DNA of 39,994 bases from Bacteroidales bacterium (lineage in GTDB: Bacteria > Bacteroidota > Bacteroidia > Bacteroidales > VadinHA17): NCBI GenBank assembly GCA_011620595.1, contig WOYX01000042.1, forward strand, positions 1-39,994, written 5' to 3'. Below are positions 32,009-39,900 of this stretch, piece after piece (within the stretch, counting starts at the first letter, position 1; every line of letters begins with the position of its first letter). The position numbers and the translations under genes were made by a program. Below the pieces are notes generated by a model. It was not told where the DNA came from. It searched no databases and saw only the letters and a list, made by a program, of their open reading frames with translations.

Positions 32009-33208
32009 ATGAAAAGAGTTTTATTTGCTTTAACCGCGCTGCTTCTGGCAGCCGCTCCGCTACAGTCACAGAAAGGCAACAAGAAGGAGCCCCCGGCTCC
32101 TGAGGGCTACAAATTCGCCACCGTAGTCTCCCTTCCGGCCACTCCGGTCAAGAACCAGTCGGCCACAGGCACCTGCTGGTGCTTTGCAACCACCTCTTTC
32201 ATGGAGTCGGAGCTTCTCCGCATGGGCAAAGGCGAATTTGACCTCTCGGAGATGTACGTCGTCAGGAAAACCTATGAGAACAGGATTTACGACAACTACC
32301 TGCGTCAGGGCAAGGGCAATCTCGGTCCGGGCAGCCTCTCACCCTCATGGCTGAGGGTATTCAATGAAGACGGCATCATGCCGGATGAAGCGTACCCTGG
32401 CATCAGCTATGACTCTCCGATACATAACCACCGCGAGCTGCAGTCCTATATTGACGCCGTGGCTGCCGTGCCGGTGAAGCTGAAAAAGATGAGTCCCGAA
32501 TCCCAGGAGGTGACCGGTGCCATCCTTGACGTCTACCTGGGAAAAACACCCGAAACATTCACCTGGAAGGGCCAGAGCTACACCCCCGAATCCTTTGCCG
32601 CCAGCCTGGGGCTGAATATGAACGATTATGTACATATAACCTCCTTCACGCATTTCCCCTTCTATACTGAAGGTCTGATAGAGGTACCCGACAACTGGGA
32701 GATGAACCGCTTCCACAATGTCCCCCTCGATGAGCTTATAATGGTAATCGACACTGCCCTTATGAAAGGCTATACTGTCAACTGGGACGGTGACGTCAGC
32801 GAGAGGGGGTTCTCCCATGCCAACGGTGTGGCTGTGAATCCAGACATGACGCGTATCGACAACCTTGCCGGTACTGACCGTGCCCGCTTTGAAAACAGGA
32901 CAGCGGACCGGGCGGCAGGACTCAGTTTTGACAGGCCCTACCCGGAGATAAATGTCACGCAGGAGGTACGCCAGGCAGGATATGAGACCTTCGTCACCAC
33001 AGATGACCACCTGATGCATCTCACCGGGATCGTCAAAGATCAGAACGGCACGAAATACTACATCACCAAAAACTCATGGGGCACCGACAGGAATCCTCAC
33101 GGAGGCTATCTTAACATGTCGGAGAGCTTCGTCAGGGCCAAAACCATATTTGTAATGGTCCACAAAGATGCCCTGCCGGTAGCAGTAAGAACAAAACTGG
33201 GACTCTGA
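32009..33208 (+). CDS. Secreted C1 family (bleomycin hydrolase/aminopeptidase C-like) cysteine peptidase
   Basis: I start at the ATG at 32009, which opens a signal peptide (MKRVLFALTALLLAAAPLQSQ); the in-frame extension to 31865 lies in the conserved leader. The 399 residues contain the papain-like site Q50-SATGT-C56 (VKNQSATGTCWCFATTS), His337 in DDHLMHLTGIV and Asn355 in TKNSWG. The insertions and the PWNxxxxx-like long hinge (DLSEMYVVRKTYENRIY) match the bleomycin hydrolase/PepC branch, which forms hexameric, self-compartmentalised aminopeptidases. Cytosolic relatives lack a signal peptide; this one should act in the periplasm or outside, as seen in other Bacteroidota. It probably degrades peptides. 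Confidence 0.92.
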   Translation: MKRVLFALTALLLAAAPLQSQKGNKKEPPAPEGYKFATVVSLPATPVKNQSATGTCWCFATTSFMESELLRMGKGEFDLSEMYVVRKTYENRIYDNYLRQGKGNLGPGSLSPSWLRVFNEDGIMPDEAYPGISYDSPIHNHRELQSYIDAVAAVPVKLKKMSPESQEVTGAILDVYLGKTPETFTWKGQSYTPESFAASLGLNMNDYVHITSFTHFPFYTEGLIEVPDNWEMNRFHNVPLDELIMVIDTALMKGYTVNWDGDVSERGFSHANGVAVNPDMTRIDNLAGTDRARFENRTADRAAGLSFDRPYPEINVTQEVRQAGYETFVTTDDHLMHLTGIVKDQNGTKYYITKNSWGTDRNPHGGYLNMSESFVRAKTIFVMVHKDALPVAVRTKLGL

Positions 33209-33254
33209 TACATCCCGGCCGCTTCTGAATCAGTATTGCCAACCCAAGTGCACT

Positions 33255-33274
33255 CCGGTTCGCTACCGAACCGG
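33255..33274. terminator. Hairpin between convergent genes
   Basis: An 8-bp perfect stem CCGGTTCG (33255-33262) / CGAACCGG (33267-33274) with a CTAC loop lies after the peptidase stop. It can extend outward (AAGTGC-ACT with AGTGGCACTT, one bulge). There is no strong T-run on either side, so it may be a weak or processing hairpin rather than a terminator. Confidence 0.4.
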
Positions 33275-33375
33275 CATTATTATCTCAGTGGCACTTTGGC
33301 CGCTTCCGGATGAGGCTTCTATGCCGAAATAAAGATGCCGCCTCTTCCCCGGGTTCCGCCATCACCGGGTCACCC

Positions 33376-35169
33376 CTATCGCTCCGCATGCGGATAAAAG
33401 TATCCGTATATCATTGAGAAGAAGACGAAAAGGTTCTGACCCGGCTGCGACTCAAGGGAGTTGTTGCCAAGAAAATTTACCAGGAAGAGGGCCAGGAACA
33501 GAATGAACATGAGCGATCTGTGTGCTTGCCTCTTAACAACGAAGAAGGCATAGAGAATCACCGTGATGATCATTCCCGCCACTCCCAGTGTAACCAGAAT
33601 GTACAGATACTGGCTGTGTGGCTTCATATTGAGTCCCGACAGGGTGGAACCGTTCTTCTGAAGCCCGTGTTCCATCGCCGGCAGGATACCGCCCGTTCCC
33701 CATCCCAGAAGCGGACGCTCCCTGAATGCCTCCCATGATGCCCTCCAGAGATCAATTCTCTTTGTAAGGGAGCCCCATTCAGTAAGCTGCCGCGAGCTTT
33801 CATAATAAAGGTACAGGCTCATCATCTCCTCGTAGACTCTTACATAAAAGCCGGGACGGTTGAGGTTCAGATGGTTTGTGACACCTCTTTCCACCGCTGC
33901 TATATCATTGTCATTGAGCTCGTTTAAGCCATCGGCGTCCTTCCGTAGTCCGAGTGATGACATGTACCTGAAGAGTGTAGCCCTGAGCTCCAGTCCAACC
34001 AGATTGGTACCGTCATAATCAATGGTACTCCTCTCATTCCACGCTTCCCTCAGCTCCCCGTCAGCAATGTAGAGGTAGACCAGGTTGCCGTTCTCCCTTA
34101 TTATATTTAAGGTATCATGCTGGTATGGATTGCCCCGGGCCGTCAGGCTGTCCAGGCTGTTGAAAATGACCGGCGTCTCTGCATGTGTCTGCTTCCATAT
34201 GGTGACCATCGGCCCTGCAGCAAGTGCAGCCACAATAATAAATAGAGCAGGCAGCAAAATCTTTGGCAGGATCCGCTGTGACCTGGTTGCAAAAACTGCT
34301 GTCAGACAGATCAGGGCGGCAGCGAATGAGGCAGCCCCGCTAAGGGTCCTCAGGTGGAAGAGGAAGAAGATGAGCCAGGCGGAGATGACCAAACCAACGA
34401 TGAAGAATTTTCTGCTTCCGGAGATCACCCATGCCGGCAGAGGCAGATTTATCGCATCGTCCGGTGCCGGCAAAGGTCCCTCTACGACATCGACTCCGTC
34501 ACTCATCTGCATCGTGTCCGGCATCGTTCCATCTCCCGTGTCGGCAGACACCGGCATCGGTTTCTCGCCTGTAGTATCCGATTCTCTCTCAGTAAGCTTC
34601 CCCGATCTTCCCCTCCCAGGAAGCAGCATCTTATCCGCACCCTCCCATGCCAGCAGCGGCAGCTGAAATGCTGCGATGATAACCATCAGCCCGAGATAGA
34701 GTCCCGGAATGAATGGTGAAGCTTCACGGAATGAGAGTTCCGGCTGCATCAGCCTGCTGAAGAAACCGATGAATGAAACCACCAGCACCGAAGAGATGAA
34801 GAGCAGCAGTATCAGCCTGGTCATCTTTTTGCCGGGCAGGGCACTGGTGGACACGATGAGAGGCATGAACAGCGTCGGCAGTTTGTGTAACAGGTCATGC
34901 CTGAATGCATAAGCGTGATCTTCAGACCATGCCATCCCCACAACACTCAGAACGTATATCAGCATAAAGGCTATCGCCGCCCTGTCAGTGCGCAGTCTGC
35001 GGAATCTTGTTCCGAACCCGCCCTCTGCCACCCAGTTGGCAGCCAGGATGATCTCGCTCACCGTCAGCATGTACCGTGATGATGGCAGGAAGATGGCAAT
35101 AAGGCATAAGGAGGCAAGATAGATCCCGCGGTGGATATTCCTCCGCTTTATGTCAGTTTCAGCATACAT
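33376..35169 (-). CDS. O-antigen ligase-like (Wzy_C family) membrane protein
   Basis: I start at the ATG at 35169 (MYAETDIKRRNIHRG), giving 597 residues, rather than at 35193; the repeated sequence at 35159-35224 supports this as the ancestral start. The protein has many hydrophobic helices (near 18-34, 70-90, 122-146 and, after a long break, 275-340 and the C-terminus). It also has a large soluble insertion (about 400-490) and the Wzy_C hallmark RPLLGWGTGG... PHSQYLYILVTLGVAG. It probably transfers a polymer to lipid A core or another acceptor, or polymerises repeat units. A Pro/Asp-rich loop (about 220-250) between helices is unusual. It sits in a surface glycan block with the neighbouring glycosyltransferase and Stealth genes. 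Confidence 0.85.
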   Translation of the reverse strand: MYAETDIKRRNIHRGIYLASLCLIAIFLPSSRYMLTVSEIILAANWVAEGGFGTRFRRLRTDRAAIAFMLIYVLSVVGMAWSEDHAYAFRHDLLHKLPTLFMPLIVSTSALPGKKMTRLILLLFISSVLVVSFIGFFSRLMQPELSFREASPFIPGLYLGLMVIIAAFQLPLLAWEGADKMLLPGRGRSGKLTERESDTTGEKPMPVSADTGDGTMPDTMQMSDGVDVVEGPLPAPDDAINLPLPAWVISGSRKFFIVGLVISAWLIFFLFHLRTLSGAASFAAALICLTAVFATRSQRILPKILLPALFIIVAALAAGPMVTIWKQTHAETPVIFNSLDSLTARGNPYQHDTLNIIRENGNLVYLYIADGELREAWNERSTIDYDGTNLVGLELRATLFRYMSSLGLRKDADGLNELNDNDIAAVERGVTNHLNLNRPGFYVRVYEEMMSLYLYYESSRQLTEWGSLTKRIDLWRASWEAFRERPLLGWGTGGILPAMEHGLQKNGSTLSGLNMKPHSQYLYILVTLGVAGMIITVILYAFFVVKRQAHRSLMFILFLALFLVNFLGNNSLESQPGQNLFVFFSMIYGYFYPHAER

Positions 35170-35224
35170 CTCCTGCGCCTGTCCGGTGAACATTTTCCCG
35201 GGTTATGTCAGTGTCAGCATCCAT
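35159..35224 (-). pseudogene. Duplicated 5' end of the O-antigen ligase gene, out of frame
   Basis: An ATG at 35224 opens 21 codons (MDADTDITRENVHR...) ending in TGA at 35159-35161, inside the ligase coding sequence. Its start repeats the ligase start (MYAETDIKRRNIHR) at a distance of 55 bases, with about three quarters of bases matching. Because 55 is not a multiple of three, the copy falls out of frame. It could act as an upstream ORF or be a decayed duplication. Confidence 0.55.
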
Positions 35225-35301
35225 CATCTGTGCCGCTCTGAGTCCGTATTTGAACCTCATGCTTCTTGCTGATTAGGATTTATCTGATTGGGTGCGGTGT
35301 T

Positions 35302-36150
35302 TTAGACTATGCTCCTGAATCGCTCCGGAATCCTGATCACCGGCTTCTCAGGAAGCATACCCGGTTTGTTGAGTGCAAAGAGCGGGCGGAAAAGACTCTC
35401 TCTCCTCCGTGCCTGCCGGAAGAAGGCATCGCCGTCAACAGGACTCTTCTTCGTGACCAGGTCGAACAGCTCATACCTCCTGTCGAGGTGCCCGCGCCAG
35501 CCGGCGTTGAGCAACGACTGATCCTCCATCTTTTGCTGCGAGATTGCGTAATCCACCATCCCGAAATGAAACAGGAAGAGATTGGGGTCGATGTGAAAAT
35601 TCCTGTGCCTGACCCTGTGAAAACCCGAACCCCACCTCAGTGGCCTGATAGCCACTACAGCCTTGGTATAGCGCGCCGACACGTGGGCGAAGCTCCTCTG
35701 CTCAAGAAACGGCCGTGAAGGGTCAATGGGCTTTTCCAATTCGAGGTTCTGTCCCACATCCAGCCCGAGGGCTGAGAGAGAGGTATGTCTCACCGGCCGC
35801 TGAAGATAGTCGGCCAGCGAAAGCTTCTGGTCAGGATCAACCACCAGCACCTCATCGATGTCATGTGCAATGATCCGGTCATATCTCAGCAACAGAGCCC
35901 TGGAGAAGTTGGAGATCAGATCAATACGGTTTTTGTCGCCCCTTGACCTGCTCAGCCTCTGGCCGGGAATCATGATAACATTGATGGCTTCATGGCCTTC
36001 GGGCAGGGACTGATCATGCCCGTCGAGGAATAGATAAAGGTTCTCATGACCAATCTCCCTGCCGTAATAGCCGATCCATTTCTGAATAAAGAACTGGTCA
36101 TTCCTGACTATTGATACTGCTGCTATCTTTTTTCGACTGCCCCCGGCCAT
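35302..36150 (-). CDS. Glycosyltransferase family 2-like protein
   Basis: The 282 residues begin AAVSIVRNDQFFIQKWIGYYGREIGHENLYLFLDGHDQSL, the fold of the GT2-like Glyco_tranf_2_4 family, and contain a DxD-type acidic site at AHDIDEVLVVDPDQ. There is no membrane helix. It probably transfers a nucleotide-activated sugar at the cytosolic face during surface polysaccharide synthesis. It is divergent from the Stealth genes (66 bases) and co-oriented with the O-antigen ligase. The donor and acceptor cannot be told from sequence. Confidence 0.8.
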   Translation of the reverse strand: MAGGSRKKIAAVSIVRNDQFFIQKWIGYYGREIGHENLYLFLDGHDQSLPEGHEAINVIMIPGQRLSRSRGDKNRIDLISNFSRALLLRYDRIIAHDIDEVLVVDPDQKLSLADYLQRPVRHTSLSALGLDVGQNLELEKPIDPSRPFLEQRSFAHVSARYTKAVVAIRPLRWGSGFHRVRHRNFHIDPNLFLFHFGMVDYAISQQKMEDQSLLNAGWRGHLDRRYELFDLVTKKSPVDGDAFFRQARRRESLFRPLFALNKPGMLPEKPVIRIPERFRSIV

Positions 36151-36215
36151 CGGTCTGTTATATTCCGGCTAATATTGTATAAAAATAGATAAAGCCGTAA
36201 ATTTACAACAAAACA

Positions 36216-37232
36216 ATGTCAGATAACAGAAATCCTTCCGGAAGCGGACCAATTGATGCGGTGATACTGTGGGTCGACGGCAGTGACCCGAAGCTAACGG
36301 AGAAGAGGGAGCGTTACCTGGCACAGGAAAAGAAGAGCGTTGCGCACCCCGGTGCTATACCTACCCGGTTTGCTTCTTCGAACGAGATTCAATACTGCGT
36401 CCTTTCAATTTTGACCTTTGCCCGTTTCATCAGGAATATTTACGTGGTCACCGATGATCAGGATCCTGATCTCCGGGATGTGGTACGCACCAGGTTCCCC
36501 GGAAAAGAGGAGTGCATTAAAATAGTCGACCACAGGGAGATCTTCAGAGGTTACGAACAGTATCTGCCTACTTTCAACAGTTCGTCAATAATACCGATGA
36601 TATCCAGAATAACAGGGTTATCAGAGAGATTTGTCTTTTTTGATGACGATGTGATCCTCATCCGTGAAGTAAGGGAGGAGGATTGGTTCGTCGGCAACAG
36701 ACCCGTCCTGTGGGGCAGTTGGCGTTTGCCTCCTTACAGACTTATCGCCGGCAATAAACTGAAAGTGCTGATCAACAGACATATACGCAATAATAAGGAA
36801 TACCTGCCAAAGATTTCGTTCTATATCCGTCAGTGGCAAAGTGCGTTTCTGCTTGGTTTCCGGGGACGCTATTTTTTTCACGATCACACCCCTCATCCGT
36901 TTCACAAACCGACCATCGACAACTTCTTTGCCTCTAACCCTGAGCTGCTTGAGAAGACCATATCATATCACTTTAGAGATCACGAACAGATCATCCTTTC
37001 ATCTGTCACTTACCATCTTGAGATATTAAACGGGAACCGGAATATCAGGAAATCCAGGATCGGATATTTCCATCCCTGGTATTCAGAAAGCCGGATGAAC
37101 AGAAGAATTAAACACTGCACCAATGACCCGCGGATCAAATCAATCTGCATTCAGAGCATTGAGAGCGTCAGCCAGGTTCTGCGTGAAAAAATATTCGCAT
37201 GGATGGATGCAATCCTGGAGAGGAAATCCTGA
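36216..37232 (+). CDS. Stealth-family capsular polysaccharide phosphotransferase, copy 1
   Basis: The 338 residues carry the Stealth CR1 motif IDAVILWVDGSDPKL and the CR2 region (RFASSNEIQYCVLSILTFARFIRNIYVVTDDQDP... IVDHREIFRGYEQYLPTFNSSSIIPMISRITGLSERFVFFDDDVIL), followed by a CR3-like HDHTPHPFHKPT. Stealth enzymes move a sugar-1-phosphate from a nucleotide sugar to a glycan, making phosphodiester-linked capsules; human GNPTAB is a relative. The DDD cluster at the end of CR2 is the expected metal site. It is paired in tandem with a paralogue and lies next to glycosyltransferase and ligase genes. Confidence 0.93.
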   Translation: MSDNRNPSGSGPIDAVILWVDGSDPKLTEKRERYLAQEKKSVAHPGAIPTRFASSNEIQYCVLSILTFARFIRNIYVVTDDQDPDLRDVVRTRFPGKEECIKIVDHREIFRGYEQYLPTFNSSSIIPMISRITGLSERFVFFDDDVILIREVREEDWFVGNRPVLWGSWRLPPYRLIAGNKLKVLINRHIRNNKEYLPKISFYIRQWQSAFLLGFRGRYFFHDHTPHPFHKPTIDNFFASNPELLEKTISYHFRDHEQIILSSVTYHLEILNGNRNIRKSRIGYFHPWYSESRMNRRIKHCTNDPRIKSICIQSIESVSQVLREKIFAWMDAILERKS

Positions 37233-37333
37233 AGGATTAATTTTACAAAGCAGAAAAGGTTTATAATTGTACCTTTCGGTTACTAAATAAGCAGTGAGAT
37301 ATGTCCGAACTGTATCAATAAGGAAACAGAACT

Positions 37334-38344
37334 ATGACTGGCAGTAAACCTTCTGATGCAGATATCCCCATTGACGTGGTGATAGCCTGGGTTGACGGGA
37401 GTGACCCGAAGCTGGCGGAGAAGCGCAACCGGTATATAGGCAGGAGTGATCTGCCGGTCTCTTCCGGTGCCCACTCCACACGCTTTGCCTCCTCCAACGA
37501 GATCAGGTATTGCGTGTTGTCGGTATTGCGCTTTGCTCCCTTCGTCCGTAACATATTCATTGTCACCGACGGGCAGGATCCGGCAGTGCATGAAGATGTG
37601 GAGAGATATTTTCCGGGCCGCTCCGGTTCAGTGAGGATTGTTGATCACCAGGAGATATTCAGAGGGTACGGGGAGTTTCTCCCCACCTTCAACAGCATCA
37701 CCATTGCCAGTATGATCTGGAGGATCAAAGGGCTTGCTGAGAATTTTGTATATTTCAATGATGACACTTTCCTGATAAGAAGCATCACCCCGGGGGAGTG
37801 GTTCAGGGACGCTCTTCCGGTGCTGAGGGGCAGGTGGGTATTGTCTGCCGGACCTCGTGCTCTCTGGAACCGCATCAGGACAGCCTTCAACAGGCATCTT
37901 GCCGGCAGGCACGATTTTGAGCCGAGGGCCTCCTTTCACCTGGGACAGTGGAATGCCGCCGCACTCCTCGGATTCAGGTACAGATACTTCACCAACAGTC
38001 ATACACCCCATCCGGTAAACAGAAGGACTGTTGAAGATTTTCTGACGAAGAATGACGACCTGCTGAGGAAGAATATCGCATACCGGTTCCGTGACCACAG
38101 GCAGTTCACCTTTATATCACTCTCCAACCATCTGCAGCTGCTCAGCGGCAACCGGCACATCGCCCCGCCTGCCGCGGTCTATCTCAAGCCGGAAAACCGC
38201 GGACCCGGTTACATTGAAAGCAAGATCGATCTCTGTGAACGTGATCCCCGCATCATCTTCATGTGTGCCCAGAGCCTCGACAGGTGCGGAGAGGAGGAGA
38301 GGAATAAGCTGTTCAACTGGCTCGACGGCATACTAGGGCTTTGA
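37334..38344 (+). CDS. Stealth-family capsular polysaccharide phosphotransferase, copy 2
   Basis: The 336 residues repeat the same plan as copy 1: IDVVIAWVDGSDPKL, RFASSNEIRYCVLSVLRFAPFVRNIFIVTDGQDP, IVDHQEIFRGYGEFLPTFNSITIASMIWRIKGLAENFVYFNDDTFL and SHTPHPVNRRT. The NDD form is the more usual CR2 ending; copy 1 has DDD, so the copies may differ in donor or acceptor. The two are separated by 101 bases with a near-match TACCTTTC -7 box, so copy 2 may have its own promoter. Together they suggest a phosphodiester-containing surface polymer. Confidence 0.93.
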   Translation: MTGSKPSDADIPIDVVIAWVDGSDPKLAEKRNRYIGRSDLPVSSGAHSTRFASSNEIRYCVLSVLRFAPFVRNIFIVTDGQDPAVHEDVERYFPGRSGSVRIVDHQEIFRGYGEFLPTFNSITIASMIWRIKGLAENFVYFNDDTFLIRSITPGEWFRDALPVLRGRWVLSAGPRALWNRIRTAFNRHLAGRHDFEPRASFHLGQWNAAALLGFRYRYFTNSHTPHPVNRRTVEDFLTKNDDLLRKNIAYRFRDHRQFTFISLSNHLQLLSGNRHIAPPAAVYLKPENRGPGYIESKIDLCERDPRIIFMCAQSLDRCGEEERNKLFNWLDGILGL

Positions 38345-38359
38345 AACCCAACGTCATCG

Positions 38360-39352
38360 TTACGATACCAGCAGATTGCATCCCCGCAGGTCCGCCTCGT
38401 CAAAACGCCCCTGAACCTCGAAGAGTCCTCCCTCATGCATGCGTCCCAGGTCATCTGTATCTATGAAGGAACATGACCAGATATTGGCAAGGTCTATGAC
38501 GCTTATGCCTCCGGAAGCACCTGAAGCAACGCTGTGTGCCATCGGATCGTGGCTGTCGCGTATCAGCACCTTCATCCACGGCGGGCTCCTGAAGAGCCCT
38601 TCTCCGGCAGAGTAGGCCTGGCTGAGCAGCTCCGTCATACCGTATTCAGAGTGCACCGATGTCACTCCGAAAGCCTCCATGATTATTTCGTGGACCTCAT
38701 CCCTTATCATCTCCCTCCTCCTGCCCTTCATGCCACCCGTCTCCATGATGAGAGCGTCTGACAGATCCTCGCGATGGCTCTCTGCCATGTCCAGCAGCGC
38801 AAAGGTGACACCGATGAGCAGCACCCGCACTCCTGCCAGCCGTGCACTGTCAATGGCCTTCATCAGCGCCTCATAGTCGTCAAGAAAGAAACCCCCGCAA
38901 CTGTTACCAGACAGTGTCATCAGCCTGTTTACCATATATATCAGTGATGACCCCTCCCGCTCCAGGTAAGAGGGGAGCAGTCCCATGATGGCATACTCTG
39001 AAGGATCACCGTAGAAGAGCCTGAAGGTGCGCTCAAGGCTCTCATTATATAACGCCAGGCTTCTGACAGAGTGATGGCTGCGGTGCATGCCGGCCGTGCC
39101 GCTGCTGGTAAAAACCTGCTCCGGCACTCCCTCCCCGGTAAAAATGTTATGATCCCTGAAGAAGGTTACAGGCATGAAGGGCACAGAGAAGATGTCACCG
39201 ACACTGGCGATGTCAGTACCCAGCAACTGCAGGTACTCACGGTAGACCGGACACTCAGCTGCCTGAAGACGGAATATCTCCAGCGCCGTCGTCTCAAACG
39301 ACTGATTGTCAGCAACTCTGAAGATCTCTTCAGTCAGCTCTCTTCTCATCAC
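38360..39352 (-). CDS. LuxE-like acyl-protein synthetase / adenylating enzyme
   Basis: The 330-residue product matches the LuxE branch of acyl-adenylating enzymes: FMPVTFFRDHNIFTGEGVPEQVFTSSGTAGMHRSHHSV carries the AMP-loop SSGTAG, and TGGMKGRRREMIRDE and SEYGMTELLSQAYSAG are the A5-like motif region. LuxE activates fatty acids for reduction by LuxC. In Bacteroidota, related proteins occur in cell-surface or aldehyde/ester pathways, and no luxC is here. A second possible start lies one codon in. The upstream lipoprotein ends two bases away, so the two form a pair. The acyl substrate is unknown. Confidence 0.88.
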   Translation of the reverse strand: MMRRELTEEIFRVADNQSFETTALEIFRLQAAECPVYREYLQLLGTDIASVGDIFSVPFMPVTFFRDHNIFTGEGVPEQVFTSSGTAGMHRSHHSVRSLALYNESLERTFRLFYGDPSEYAIMGLLPSYLEREGSSLIYMVNRLMTLSGNSCGGFFLDDYEALMKAIDSARLAGVRVLLIGVTFALLDMAESHREDLSDALIMETGGMKGRRREMIRDEVHEIIMEAFGVTSVHSEYGMTELLSQAYSAGEGLFRSPPWMKVLIRDSHDPMAHSVASGASGGISVIDLANIWSCSFIDTDDLGRMHEGGLFEVQGRFDEADLRGCNLLVS

Positions 39353-39354
39353 TC

Positions 39355-39900
39355 CTACGGGAATGTTGCCGACCCGTCAGGCTGCCAGACCCACTCCAGC
39401 TTACAGGAGGCAAAATCAGGATTGGGCGCAGTATCCAGCACAACATCAATGATCCTGAGCTTGGCAAAGGTATGATCTCGCGTTCTCACCACCCAGACCT
39501 GGTTTTTCTTCAGCGGGGCAGCAAGGTCCAGGAATGAGAATTCCCACAATAGTGAGCTGACATCCTTCAGCGCGCGGAATGCGGTAACTGCGTCACTCTC
39601 AGTTGCATATTCACCCTTAAGGGCAAATGCCGGCTCAAGAGTGTTGGCAGAGAGGAACGGCTCTACCGAAGTACCGCCCGGTATTGTCCCCGCCATCAGT
39701 GTTATATCTGCCCTCTCCTGATCGGGAAGCGTCGGCACCGCCTTTGCCTCATCAAATGAGAGCCCGAGCGCATACCAATACGGGTCGCCGCCGTACAGCT
39801 CATTGGTCAGCGTGATCGTTCCCGAGAACTGCTGATCATCCCTGTTGCACCCTCCTGCCAGAAGGGCGAGGGCAAGTAGCGGAATGAGCCACAGCCTCAT
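39355..39900 (-). CDS. Lipoprotein with repeated signal-peptide codons (unrecognised)
   Basis: From the ATG at 39900 the product is 181 residues with a complete lipoprotein signal (MRLWLIPLLALALLAGGC, Cys18). The mature part (SGTITLTNELYGGDPYWYALGLSFDEA...) is a beta-rich domain with no family I recognise. In-frame codons continue to the right edge because of the 51-base repeats at 39901-39994, so the true start could be outside the window; I prefer 39900 because only this copy has a full lipobox. It sits two bases before the LuxE-like gene. Confidence 0.7.
   Translation of the reverse strand: MRLWLIPLLALALLAGGCNRDDQQFSGTITLTNELYGGDPYWYALGLSFDEAKAVPTLPDQERADITLMAGTIPGGTSVEPFLSANTLEPAFALKGEYATESDAVTAFRALKDVSSLLWEFSFLDLAAPLKKNQVWVVRTRDHTFAKLRIIDVVLDTAPNPDFASCKLEWVWQPDGSATFP

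Noticed and set aside
32345-33019. Open frame of about 220 codons opposite the C1 peptidase
   Set aside because: It is antisense to the catalytic region of the peptidase and has no domain or upstream signal.
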